Source: Actinospica sp035493475
GTDB taxonomy: Bacteria; Actinomycetota; Actinomycetes; Streptomycetales; Catenulisporaceae
DNA: 64,000 nt
Assembly (NCBI GenBank): GCA_035493475.1
Contig: DATJIF010000058.1
Span: 118,026-182,025, forward strand
Direction: 5' to 3'
Below the pieces are notes generated by a model that made no database searches, was not told the origin of the DNA, and saw only the letters and a program-made list of their open reading frames with translations. The translations under genes and the position numbers were made by a program. Positions 25,901 to 33,063 of the stretch are shown piece after piece (positions within the stretch are counted from its first letter, which is position 1; every line of letters begins with the position of its first letter).

Positions 25901-26743
25901 ACGTGGGACGGCACCCGGCTGGCCGAGCAGGTCCGGACCACCGCCGCGGGCCGGATCGAGACGATGACCTGGGACTACGAGCCCGGCACGCACACCCCGG
26001 CCGCGCAGACCCGCCGATCCTGGGCGGCGGGCGCGGACCAGGCGGACGTCGACGCCGAGTTCCGCGCGATCGTCACCGACCTGGTCGGCACGCCGCGCGA
26101 ACTGGTCTCGCCGGACGGCCGGGTGACCACGGTCGGCGGCACGACGCTGTGGGGCGAGCCGGTCGACGCGGCCGTCACCCCGCTCGGCTTCCCCGGCCAG
26201 TACTGGGACGAGGAGACCGGGCTCGCCTACAACCTGCACCGGTACTACAACCCGGACACCGCCGCGTACCTGAGCCCGGACCCGCTGGGCCTGCTGCCCG
26301 CGCCGAACCCGCACGGCTACGTCGAGAACCCGCTCGGCTGGCTCGACCCGCTCGGCCTCGCCCCCGACCCGACCCCGCCGACCTACGTGACGTACACGAA
26401 GACGCACCCGGTCACCGGCAAGGTCTACACCGGCCGCAGCCGCGGAACCGGCACGCCGCAGCAGATCGTGGCGAACCGCGACAGCGACCACCACATGAAC
26501 GACAAGGGCTACGGTCCCGCGGTGCTCGATCAGTCGGCCCAGGGCACGCTGCCGGTCGAACAGCGGCACGACGACCCGGCTTATCAGGCCATGCGCGGCC
26601 GTGAGCAGCAGGGGATCGAGGCGAACGGCGGCGCGCAGAGCATGGGCGGCACCTCGGGCAACGCCATCAACGGCATCGCCCCGGACAACCCGGCCAGGGA
26701 CACGTACATGAACGCGGCGACGAACAAGTTCGGTAGTGTTTGA
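22937..26743 (+). CDS. RHS-repeat polymorphic toxin with GIY-YIG-like C-terminal domain
   Basis: 1268 aa from ATG 22937. Residues 1-70 are helical, 75-130 a P/A/S-rich linker, then a DUF6531-like start (DPVDLVTGEMFLGQSDVFLP) and more than twenty YD/GR-type RHS repeats that build the shell. The RHS core signature YNLHRYYNPDTAAYLSPDPL and NPLGWLDPLGL ends near residue 1140 and marks the cleavage border. The last 125 residues are the variable toxin. They contain VTYTKTHPVTGKVYTGRS, then NRDSDHH and MRGREQQGIEANGG, an order of Tyr, Gly-Arg, Arg/His and Glu resembling GIY-YIG/URI nucleases. The nuclease call is inference. The adjacent 160-aa gene is the likely immunity gene. Confidence 0.85.
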   Translation: MAGQGQRDAAIALKDTMGKAADDITSKAADFQGVTADAAVDGAHAMQDTNTQIAGDLDGLGQDAPTASNVNPDEGAPAPAPSGGPTPTGSVDDNFQDSQALNSSQAGDDAQSTSAGSDASSDDPVDLVTGEMFLGQSDVFLPGVLALELTRRHLSGYRHGRLFGTTWSSTLDQRVELDEDGIHFALADGRVLHYAVPTLHGQRVMPSAGARWPLSWDRAQDRDEIRVEMGDVGHTLCFAPGATPEQSRPLTAIVDRNGNRVTFVHDGAGVITDVYHSGGYHIVVGTRETRGGVRVESLRLADPEGGASTSLAAFRYDPAGRLVETIDSGSVPLVFEYDEADRITRWKDRLGYEYEYFYREDGRVVRVAGSDGFLDSEFEYDLAARTTTMIDALGNRSTYRWDARGRLAETVNPLDARTQTEQDRWGNLVRGTDPLGRVTVIERDELGDPVATVRPDGSRISVAYNDLRLPVRVQGADGGIWLHEYDERGNAVSATDPAGARTVYEYDEHGGLRAYTDALGVTTRVQCDRAGLPVEVTDPLGNATRFHRDRFGRVKTATDALGGQTTYGWDHAGRPTLRRLPDGSEERWSYDAEGNLSTLTDLSGGVTTFEYGPFDRVVARTDPDGSRFAYGYDAMLHLTTVTAPNGLEWTYEYDAAGHVVAETDFNGARRTYELDAVGRQVRSTNALGQTIDIERDALGRIVTQSFGETVRSFTYDAAGNLVRAEAPESVLDITYDPRGRLLTESHNGRVLENTYDEAGQRVVRTTPSELVSRWTYDDAGRAAALSTTCGALEFSYDVLGQEIRRAFGTVAALTQSFDPAGRLTAQAIWSYDEPEGAWHSTQTRNFALRPDGLPTGVDEQIGGARGYSLDAVGRPTGVRSERGEEFYAYDGLGNLTQSTEPHEVQGTRIHRTARSTYEYDEVGRVVRRVLRTLSGQRREWTYSWDADDRLIEVADPQGRTWRYTYDAFGRRVAKTLLGDAPDQVWYWYTWDGTRLAEQVRTTAAGRIETMTWDYEPGTHTPAAQTRRSWAAGADQADVDAEFRAIVTDLVGTPRELVSPDGRVTTVGGTTLWGEPVDAAVTPLGFPGQYWDEETGLAYNLHRYYNPDTAAYLSPDPLGLLPAPNPHGYVENPLGWLDPLGLAPDPTPPTYVTYTKTHPVTGKVYTGRSRGTGTPQQIVANRDSDHHMNDKGYGPAVLDQSAQGTLPVEQRHDDPAYQAMRGREQQGIEANGGAQSMGGTSGNAINGIAPDNPARDTYMNAATNKFGSV

Positions 26744-26769
26744 GTCCCCGATCGAGGAGTGGGTGACTG

Positions 26770-27252
26770 ATGGCAGTGCGGTTCACGCCGGGGCACGTCC
26801 TGGGCTTCGAGGTGCCCGGGACCGGCCGTGTCGCCTACGCGCTCATGCTGGACACGCGAGCGGAGTTCGCGTTCTACGAGGGTGGCACGGCCGTCTCCGA
26901 GGAGGACGGTCGCGCGGCGCTCGAACGCGAGCCACTGTTCATCGTCGGTGTGTACCGGATGGCGTACAGCAAGGGACGCTGGGGCACGATGCTGTTCAAG
27001 GTGCCCACGGAGCAGTTGCCCGCGATCCCACCGATGTTCCGCCAGGACCAGCTCAACCCGCAGAACCTCTTCATCGACGACCACCTGGGCAACTCGCGGC
27101 GCGCGACGCCGGAGGAGATCAAGGGCCTCGAACCGAACGCCGTCTGGGCCGCCGAGCACGTCGAGAGCCGCATCGCGGATCACTGGCGCGGTGTCCCGAA
27201 CGCCTTTGTGGAGAGCATGAAGTACAAGCCCGTCACCCAAAAGAGCGATTAG
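26770..27252 (+). CDS. Immunity protein for the RHS toxin (Imm26-like)
   Basis: 160 aa. It starts 26 bp after the toxin stop with GAGGAG 10 bp upstream, the standard position for an immunity gene. The sequence FTPGHVLGFEVPGTGRVAYA and the F-x-Y-E-G beta-rich start resemble the Imm26 family (barrel-like immunity proteins beginning with a G-x-V-x-x-F/I-P-x-P-G-G-x-Y-A pattern). There is no signal peptide, consistent with neutralising a nuclease in the cytoplasm. Position makes the immunity role likely; the family name is from memory of the pattern. Confidence 0.7.
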   Translation: MAVRFTPGHVLGFEVPGTGRVAYALMLDTRAEFAFYEGGTAVSEEDGRAALEREPLFIVGVYRMAYSKGRWGTMLFKVPTEQLPAIPPMFRQDQLNPQNLFIDDHLGNSRRATPEEIKGLEPNAVWAAEHVESRIADHWRGVPNAFVESMKYKPVTQKSD

Positions 27253-27262
27253 TCGAGTCGCA

Positions 27263-27290
27263 CCAATCCGCATTCCCCTCGGTGCCGAAT
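27263..27290 (+). promoter_or_regulatory. Putative SigK promoter of the fasciclin operon
   Basis: CCAATCC (27263-27269), 15 bp, CCGAAT (27285-27290). The same element occurs before sigK and before the FAD-oxidase operon. It is close to the form I recall for mycobacterial SigK promoters (CCATCC and CCGAAT boxes). The leader to the ATG is about 45 nt. Confidence 0.65.
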
Positions 27291-27341
27291 ACCCGCCGTA
27301 GCAGGTAGCCGGAACTCATATCACTGAGGAGTGACTTACCC

Positions 27342-27998
27342 ATGTCCGGAATGCGCATGACCCGCCGCCTCGTCCCCGCCACCATCGCGGTACTCGCCCT
27401 GAGCGGTGGCCTCGCGGCGTGCAGTTCCAGCGGGTCCGGCTCGACGGCTTCCTCGGGAACCACCGCGCCCATGACATCCAGCGCGCCGGCGGTGAGCGCC
27501 AGCGCCGCCTCGATGGACTTCGGTTCGGGCTGTTCGGCCGTGCCGGCCTCGGGGTCGGGCAGCTTCACCGGGATGGCACAGGACCCGGTGGCCACGGCCG
27601 CCTCGCACAACCCGGTGCTGTCCACGCTGGTCGCGGCGGTCACGAAGGCGGGCCTGGCCGACACGCTCAACAGCGCCCAGGGCATCACGGTCTTCGCCCC
27701 GGCGAACGCGGCCTTCCAGAAGATCCCGTCCGCCACGCTGACCTCCGTGCTCGCCAACAAGGCCGAGCTGACCAAGATCCTCACGTACCACGTGGTCTCC
27801 GGTCGGCTGGCCCCGGCGGAGCTGGCCGGTTCGCACAAGACGCTGGAGGGCGGCACCATCACCGTCTCCGGCAGCGGCGAGGCCTTCACCGTGACCGGCG
27901 GGACGTCGTCGAACACGGCGAACGTCGTGTGCGGGAACGTGCAGACCGCGAACGCGACGGTCTACATCATCGACAGCGTCCTGATGCCGGCCAGCTGA
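27342..27998 (+). CDS. Fasciclin-domain lipoprotein (MPT83-like)
   Basis: 218 aa. The signal peptide ends in a lipobox with Cys27 (GGLAAC), so the protein is lipid-anchored on the cell surface. An S/A/T-rich linker (28-65) is followed by one fasciclin (FAS1) domain (about 75-218) with the H1 box TVFAPANAAFQKI and the H2-like box YHVVSGRL. Mycobacterial MPT70/MPT83 have the same layout and are the best known SigK targets. Here the gene has a SigK-like promoter and sits in the same locus as sigK. FAS1 domains mediate adhesion or protein contact; it may work with the molybdopterin enzyme encoded next. Confidence 0.88.
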   Translation: MSGMRMTRRLVPATIAVLALSGGLAACSSSGSGSTASSGTTAPMTSSAPAVSASAASMDFGSGCSAVPASGSGSFTGMAQDPVATAASHNPVLSTLVAAVTKAGLADTLNSAQGITVFAPANAAFQKIPSATLTSVLANKAELTKILTYHVVSGRLAPAELAGSHKTLEGGTITVSGSGEAFTVTGGTSSNTANVVCGNVQTANATVYIIDSVLMPAS

Positions 27999-28022
27999 TC
28001 TGATCCCAGAACCGGATCCCTG

Positions 28023-29567
28023 ATGAAGCACTGGTTCCGCATCGCGCGGCGGCTGGGCGTGGGCGCGCTGATCGGCGCGCTCGCGGCGGCCGTCGCGCTG
28101 GCGGTCGGCGAAGCCGTGGCGATCTTCACCGGACCGCCGAGCGCCCCGGTCTACGCGGTCGGCGCGGCGGCCGTGAACCTCACCCCGGCGCCGCTCAAGG
28201 AATGGGCGATCGCGCACTTCGGCGACCGCGACAAGCAGATGCTGGTGACCGGGATCCTGGTGCTGCTCACGGCGATCGCGCTGCTGGCCGGGATCCTCGC
28301 GCTCGTCCGCTACCGGTACGGCGCGGTGCTGATCGGCCTGTTCGGCGCGGTCGGCGTGGCGGCGGCGGTCTCCGAACCGGACAGCACCTGGACCTGGTCG
28401 CTGCCGAGCGTGATCGGCGGCATCGCGGCGATGGTCGCGCTGTGGGCCCTGGTGCGCTCAACGCGTTCGACGACGCCCGAACCGGCACCAGAACCGGATC
28501 CGAGCCGCCGCGAGTTCATCGTCACCGCGAGCGCGCTCGCGGTCGGCTCGGCGGCGGTCGGCTTCGGCGCGAACCTGATCTCGAACCGCCGCTACGACGT
28601 CTCGGCCGCGCGCGCCGCCGTCCGCATCCCGAAGCCGACGTATCCGGCGCCGCCCCTACCCACCGGCGTGCATCCGAATATCCCCGGCCTAAGCCCGTTC
28701 TTCACCGACAACGACGGTTTTTATCGCGTCGACACGGATCTCGTGCTGCCGCAAGTGAGTCCGAACTCGTGGACGCTGCGCATTCACGGAATGGTGGACC
28801 GGCCGATCGAAATCGGATTCGCCGAACTGCTCAAACAGCCGCTGCACGAACACGATATGACCGTGTCCTGCGTCTCGGATCCGGTCGGCGGCCCGTACGT
28901 CGGCAATGCGCGCTGGATCGGCGCTTCCGTGCCCGCGATGCTGCGTTCCGCCGGAGTCCGGACGGGCGCCGACCAGCTCATCGCCCGCTCGACCGAGGGC
29001 ATGACCATCGGCACGCCGCTCGAATCAGTGCTCGACGGACGCAACGCGCTGCTGGCCGTCGCGATGAACGGCCAACCGCTGCCGATCGCCCACGGCTTCC
29101 CCGCGCGGATGCTCGTGCCCGGCTTCTACGGTTACGCCTCGGCCTGCAAGTGGGTCACCGATCTGTACGTGACCACGTTCGCCGCCGAGCAGGCCTATTG
29201 GGTGCAGCGCGGCTATGCGCGGATCGGGACAATGAAGACCCAGTCGCGCATCGACGTCCCGAAGCCCTTCGCGCACCTGGACGCCGGGACGGTCACCGTC
29301 GCCGGGATCGCGTGGGCGACCGATCGAGGCATCGCCGACGTGCAGGTTCAGATCGACGACGGGCCCTGGCAGCAGGCCCGACTCGCCGCCTCCGACAACC
29401 CGGACACCTGGCGGCAGTGGACATACGATTGGGCCGCGACGCCGGGCACGCACTCCATCCAGGTGCGCGCGGCCGACGATTCGGGCGCCTATCAGCCGAG
29501 CGCGCAGGTCGGCCCGTACCCGTCCGGCGCGTCGGGGTACGAGAGCCTCGTGGTCATCGTCGCGTGA
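28023..29567 (+). CDS. Membrane-anchored molybdopterin-dependent oxidoreductase (sulfite-oxidase fold)
   Basis: 514 aa. Four hydrophobic segments in the first 160 residues anchor it in the membrane, followed by RREFIVTASALAVGSAAVG, which resembles an internal Tat-like motif. The catalytic part (about 215-430) has the sulfite-oxidase-type molybdopterin fold: HGMVDRPIEIGFAELL, MTVSCVSDPVGG with the likely Mo-ligating Cys, and GFPARMLVPGFYGYASACKW. A C-terminal Ig-like dimerisation domain (QVQIDDGPWQQARL) ends the protein. The substrate is unknown; relatives oxidise sulfite or reduce methionine sulfoxide in oxidised envelope proteins. It follows the fasciclin gene by 24 bp and is probably in its SigK-controlled transcript. 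Confidence 0.87.
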   Translation: MKHWFRIARRLGVGALIGALAAAVALAVGEAVAIFTGPPSAPVYAVGAAAVNLTPAPLKEWAIAHFGDRDKQMLVTGILVLLTAIALLAGILALVRYRYGAVLIGLFGAVGVAAAVSEPDSTWTWSLPSVIGGIAAMVALWALVRSTRSTTPEPAPEPDPSRREFIVTASALAVGSAAVGFGANLISNRRYDVSAARAAVRIPKPTYPAPPLPTGVHPNIPGLSPFFTDNDGFYRVDTDLVLPQVSPNSWTLRIHGMVDRPIEIGFAELLKQPLHEHDMTVSCVSDPVGGPYVGNARWIGASVPAMLRSAGVRTGADQLIARSTEGMTIGTPLESVLDGRNALLAVAMNGQPLPIAHGFPARMLVPGFYGYASACKWVTDLYVTTFAAEQAYWVQRGYARIGTMKTQSRIDVPKPFAHLDAGTVTVAGIAWATDRGIADVQVQIDDGPWQQARLAASDNPDTWRQWTYDWAATPGTHSIQVRAADDSGAYQPSAQVGPYPSGASGYESLVVIVA

Positions 29568-29594
29568 CCGGGAGATCAGGGAGCTGAGCTGAGG

Positions 29595-30083
29595 ATGCGG
29601 ACGAGCCGGGTCTCCGTGAGCGTCCGGGTGCGGGCGCGCGCCGAGGACGTGTGGGCGGCGCTGACCGACTGGGAGTCCCAGGGCGCGTGGATGACGGCGA
29701 CGACGGTGCGCACGGTCGGCGGCGACGGTCGGGGCGTGGGCGGCCGGATCGAGGCGTTCACCGGCTTCGGTCGGCTCGGCTTCCTCGACACGATGGAGGT
29801 CACCGAGTGGCGGCCGCCCACGTGGTGCCTGGTGCGGCACACGGGGAGGGTCGTACGCGGCACCGGCGCGTTCGAGATCGTCCCGGCGGCGGCGGCGGCG
29901 GCGGACGGCGCGGCCGGATGCACGCTGACCTGGTTCGAGGATCTCGAAATCCCCGGCGGCGGGTTCGGCGCGTTCGCGTTCGTGCTCATCCGACCCGCCG
30001 TCGAGTTCGGCGTGCTGCACTCCCTCAAGCGCTTGGCCGGGCTGGTCGAGTCGCGCGGTCAGGACCCGACGGCGGCGCCGTAA
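29595..30083 (+). CDS. SRPBCC (START/Bet v1-like) small protein
   Basis: 162 aa. VSVSVRVRARAEDVWAALTDWESQGAWM and the later GRIEAFTGFGRLGFLDTMEV and TWCLVRHTGRVVRGTGAF pattern give the SRPBCC hydrophobic-pocket fold that binds lipids or polyketide-like ligands. No catalytic residues are evident. It is 27 bp after the molybdopterin gene and overlaps the convergent photolyase gene by 25 bp. SRPBCC genes often sit in LitR-type light-response clusters with photolyase. Its exact role is unknown. Confidence 0.78.
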   Translation: MRTSRVSVSVRVRARAEDVWAALTDWESQGAWMTATTVRTVGGDGRGVGGRIEAFTGFGRLGFLDTMEVTEWRPPTWCLVRHTGRVVRGTGAFEIVPAAAAAADGAAGCTLTWFEDLEIPGGGFGAFAFVLIRPAVEFGVLHSLKRLAGLVESRGQDPTAAP

Positions 30084-31462
30084 CGCGCCAGCGTCGCCGC
30101 GCGGGCCTCGCGCAGATCGACGATCGGCTCCGGGTAGTGGACCCCGATGACGCACTCCGACGCCTCCTGCACGTCCTGCGGCATCGTCCACGGCTCGGCG
30201 ATGTAGCGCGTCGGCACCTTCCGCAGTTCCGGCACGTAGCTGCGCACGTAGCGGCCGTTCGGGTCGTAGCGCTCCACGTGCAGGGTCGGGTTGTAGAGCC
30301 GCCGGGAGACGGGCTGCGGATCGACGCCCACGGACGCGGCCCACTGCCAATTGCCGTTGTTGTTCGCCTGGTCGCCGTCGAGCAGCATCCGCATGAAGAA
30401 CGCCTCGCCGCGCCGCCAGTCCACGCCGAGCTGCTTGGTCAGGAAGCTGCCCGCCAGCATCCGGGCCCGATTGTGCATCCAGCCCTCGCGCAGCAGTTGC
30501 CGCATCGCCGCGTCCACCAGCGGATATCCCGTCAGCCCGGCCGCCCACGCGATGAAGGCGCGCTCGTCGCCCGGCCATTTCAGCGTGCTGCGGAAGCGCT
30601 CCTGATGCTCCTGGCGCGCGTTCTCGGGCCGGTGGTACTGGACGTGGTGGTAGAAGTCCCGCCAACACAGCTGCCGCCGAAACGCCTCGCCGCCCACGCT
30701 CGTCGGCAGCGCGGCCTCCAACTCGCGTGGTGAGACGCAGCCGAAGTGCAGGTAGGAGCCGAGCTTCGAGGTGCCGTCCACGTCGAGCACGTCGTGGTTC
30801 CGGGCGTAGCGCTCGATCGGACCGTCCAGGAACCACTCCATCCGGGCCAGTCCGGCACGCTCGCCGCCGGGCTGCGGCTTGGCCACCTCCTGCCGCAGGC
30901 CGAGATCCTCGAGGCTCGGCAGCGGCTCGGACGCGACCTCCGGACACGGCGGCATCCGCTTCGGCACGGGCAGCGGCCGACGACGCGGCGCCTCCTCCCA
31001 CGTCCGATAGAAGGGGGTGAATACGCTGTACGGCGACCCGGCCTTGGTGCGCAGCGCAGCCGCGTCCTCGACAACCGACACGCCTGGATGCGCCACGAGT
31101 TCGACATCTGAGTCCTCGAACGCGGCGGCCACGCCGTGACCGCGTTGCCGGGCGAACGGCGTCAGGTCCCGCGTGTAGTGGATGCGCCGGGCCCCGGTCT
31201 CGCGGACGAACTCCGGCAGCACATCCTCCGGACGGCCCCTTCGTACGACGAGTCGTGAGCCCGCCCTCCGCAGCGCCTCGTCGAGGTCCGCGAGCGATTC
31301 GAGCAGGAACTGCGTGCGCGATCCGGAGGCGTGTCTGCCGTGCAGCAGCCGCTCGTCCAGGCAGAACACCGGCAGCACCGGCGTGTCGTCGGCCAGCGCG
31401 GCGTGCAGCGCGGGATGGTCGTGCAGTCGCAGGTCACGGCGGAACCAGAGGAGAGTGGTCAC
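30059..31462 (-). CDS. phr: Deoxyribodipyrimidine photolyase (class I CPD photolyase)
   Basis: 467 aa from the GTG at 31462 (MTTLLWFRRDLRLHDHPAL), preceded by GAGGAG at 10 bp; a GTG at 31471 is too close to that site. The N-terminal domain has the antenna-chromophore alpha/beta fold. The C-terminal FAD domain shows TSKLGSYLHFGCVSPRE, LCWRDFYHHV, TGYPLVDAAMRQL, GWMHNRARM and GDQANNNGNWQW, all hallmarks of class I photolyases that repair UV cyclobutane pyrimidine dimers with blue light. It is divergent from the LitR-like regulator gene (72-bp gap), so light control is likely. Confidence 0.95.
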   Translation of the reverse strand: MTTLLWFRRDLRLHDHPALHAALADDTPVLPVFCLDERLLHGRHASGSRTQFLLESLADLDEALRRAGSRLVVRRGRPEDVLPEFVRETGARRIHYTRDLTPFARQRGHGVAAAFEDSDVELVAHPGVSVVEDAAALRTKAGSPYSVFTPFYRTWEEAPRRRPLPVPKRMPPCPEVASEPLPSLEDLGLRQEVAKPQPGGERAGLARMEWFLDGPIERYARNHDVLDVDGTSKLGSYLHFGCVSPRELEAALPTSVGGEAFRRQLCWRDFYHHVQYHRPENARQEHQERFRSTLKWPGDERAFIAWAAGLTGYPLVDAAMRQLLREGWMHNRARMLAGSFLTKQLGVDWRRGEAFFMRMLLDGDQANNNGNWQWAASVGVDPQPVSRRLYNPTLHVERYDPNGRYVRSYVPELRKVPTRYIAEPWTMPQDVQEASECVIGVHYPEPIVDLREARAATLARYGAAVGS

Positions 31463-31514
31463 CGGGATCACGCTCCTCTCGGCTAGCCTGGGAGGGCAAG
31501 TCGCACAGGTTTTG

Positions 31515-31529
31515 CACGGAAAGGCCGTG
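31515..31529 (+). promoter_or_regulatory. Inverted repeat in the photolyase-litR intergenic region
   Basis: CACGG and CCGTG flank AAAGG, which is also the best ribosome site for the regulator gene. A TAGCCT -10-like box lies at 31484-31489 without a clear -35. The repeat could be an autoregulatory site or a small RNA hairpin hiding the ribosome site. Confidence 0.3.
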
Positions 31530-31534
31530 TCGCG

Positions 31535-32467
31535 ATGAACGCACCGCCGCTCACCATCGGAGCCGCCGCCCGCCGCCTCGGCGTCGCAGTGGAGACCCTG
31601 CGCAGCTGGGAGTCGCGGTACGGGCTCGGGCCCAGCGAGCACGTGCCGGGCACCCGCCGCAAGTATTCGCCCACTGACATGGACCGGCTCGAACGCTTCT
31701 GCCTCCTGGTCGGCACCGGCGCCGCCGCGCCCGAGGCGGCCCGCGCCGTGCTCGCGGGCCACCAGCCGGAGGCCGCGCCCACGCGGGCCGGCGGCGGGCA
31801 CACCCTCCCGGTCGGCCGTTCGGGCAGCGCGACGGCGCGCGGACTGGCCCGCAGCGCCGTGCGGCTGGACACGGCCCAGGTGCTCGACCTGCTCGACGAG
31901 GCGATCGCCCGCGACGGCGTGGTCGCGGCGTGGGAGAACACGATCGCGCCCGCGCTGCTGGCAGTCGGCCGCAAGTGGACCGAGACCTCCGGCCGCTACG
32001 TCGAGGTCGAGCACCTGCTCTCGTGGTGCGTGACGGCGGCGCTGCACCGGCTCCGTCCGCCAGTCGACGGCCGGTCCATCCGCGGCCGTGCCGTGCTGCT
32101 CGCCTGCGCTCCCGGCGAGTGGCACAACCTGCCGCTGGACGTGCTCGGCGCGGCGCTCGGCCAGCGCGGCGTCCCGGTGTGCATGCTCGGCGCCGCCGTC
32201 CCCACCGAGGCGCTGCGCGCGGCCGCCCGGCGGATCGAGCCCGCGCGCATCGTGGTCTGGTCGCAGACGGCGGGCACCGCCAGCACCACGGCCCTGCCGT
32301 CGGTCGGCGGCCGCGCCCGCTGCGTCACCCTCGCCGCCGGTCCCGGCTGGCTCTCGGCGCGCCCGGCGGTCCCGTCGGCGCTGGTCACGCTCGCGGACGC
32401 GCTCGAGGCGTGCTCGACCGAACTCGCACCAATCCGAATCCCCGACCGCTCCGAAGTACCGTCATGA
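31535..32467 (+). CDS. litR: MerR-family B12-binding regulator (LitR/CarH-like light sensor)
   Basis: 310 aa. Residues about 5-75 form a MerR HTH (LTIGAAARRLGVAVETLRSWESRYG, RKYSPTDMDRLERF). A helical cap with the W...EH adenosylcobalamin motif (KWTETSGRYVEVEH, one residue longer than in CarH) precedes a B12-binding Rossmann domain with the lower-ligand motif GEWHNLPLDVLG. In LitR/CarH proteins, adenosylcobalamin keeps the tetramer on DNA in the dark and light releases it. The stop overlaps the sigK start (ATGA), so the sensor, sigma and anti-sigma are translationally coupled, and it lies opposite the photolyase gene. The SigK promoter lies within its 3' end. Confidence 0.87.
   Translation: MNAPPLTIGAAARRLGVAVETLRSWESRYGLGPSEHVPGTRRKYSPTDMDRLERFCLLVGTGAAAPEAARAVLAGHQPEAAPTRAGGGHTLPVGRSGSATARGLARSAVRLDTAQVLDLLDEAIARDGVVAAWENTIAPALLAVGRKWTETSGRYVEVEHLLSWCVTAALHRLRPPVDGRSIRGRAVLLACAPGEWHNLPLDVLGAALGQRGVPVCMLGAAVPTEALRAAARRIEPARIVVWSQTAGTASTTALPSVGGRARCVTLAAGPGWLSARPAVPSALVTLADALEACSTELAPIRIPDRSEVPS
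32429..32456 (+). promoter_or_regulatory. Putative autoregulatory SigK promoter inside the 3' end of litR
   Basis: CCAATCC (32429-32435), 15 bp, CCGAAG (32451-32456), only 7 bp before the sigK ATG. Transcription from here would begin at or next to the start codon and give a leaderless mRNA. It shares GCACCAATCCG with the fasciclin promoter. Confidence 0.65.
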
Positions 32468-33063
32468 CTCTGCCGAAGAAGACCGAGCCAGTCTCCATGG
32501 TGCCCGGCGAGGAGGCGGACGGGCTCGACGCGTGGCTGCGGCAGGTCAGCCTCGGCCGCGAGGACGCCTTCGATCACGTGTACGCGGAGATCGCCGGTCC
32601 GGTCTACGGACTCGCCACCCGCATCCTGCGCGATCCGGCGCAGGCCGAGGAGGTCGCGCAGGAGGTGCTGGTCGAGGTGTGGCGGCAGGCGAGCAGGTTC
32701 GACCCGGCGCGCGGCTCGGCGCGGTCCTGGGTCCTGACGATCGCGCACCGGCGCGCGGTGGACCGGGTGCGGGCCGAGCAGGCGGCGACCGCGCGGCAGG
32801 AGAAGAACGCACGGGAGACGGCGCGGATGCTGCCCGAGGAGGACGTGGCCGAGGCGGTCGAGGGCCGCCTGGAACGCCAGCGATTGCGCCGCTGTATGGG
32901 CGGGCTGACCGACCTGCAACGCGAGTCGGTCACCCTCGCCTACTACAACGGATACACCTATCAGCAGGTGGCCGAACTGCTCGGCGCACCGCTGGGCACG
33001 GTCAAGACGAGGATGCGCGACGGGCTCGCCCGGCTGCGCGACTGCCTGGGGGTGGGGAGGTGA
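32464..33063 (+). CDS. sigK: ECF RNA polymerase sigma factor SigK
   Basis: 199 aa from ATG 32464. Sigma region 2 is FDHVYAEIAGPVYGLATRILRDPAQAEEVAQEV with the WRQASRFDP core, and region 4 is LTDLQRESVTLAYYNGYTYQQVAELLGAPLGTVKTRMRDGL. Spacing and sequence agree with the SigK/LitS group of ECF factors. The stop overlaps the anti-sigma GTG (GTGA). The neighbourhood, with RskA, DUF1295, DUF1365 and FAD oxidase, is that of Mycobacterium tuberculosis Rv0444c to Rv0449c, which supports the name. It should recognise the CCAATCC-15-CCGAA elements in this window, including its own. Confidence 0.92.
   Translation: MTLPKKTEPVSMVPGEEADGLDAWLRQVSLGREDAFDHVYAEIAGPVYGLATRILRDPAQAEEVAQEVLVEVWRQASRFDPARGSARSWVLTIAHRRAVDRVRAEQAATARQEKNARETARMLPEEDVAEAVEGRLERQRLRRCMGGLTDLQRESVTLAYYNGYTYQQVAELLGAPLGTVKTRMRDGLARLRDCLGVGR

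Noticed and set aside
22682..26569. 1295-codon minus-strand frame opposite the RHS gene
   Set aside because: RHS repeats on the plus strand explain it; the antisense product has repeated R/V/A patterns mirroring the YD repeats.
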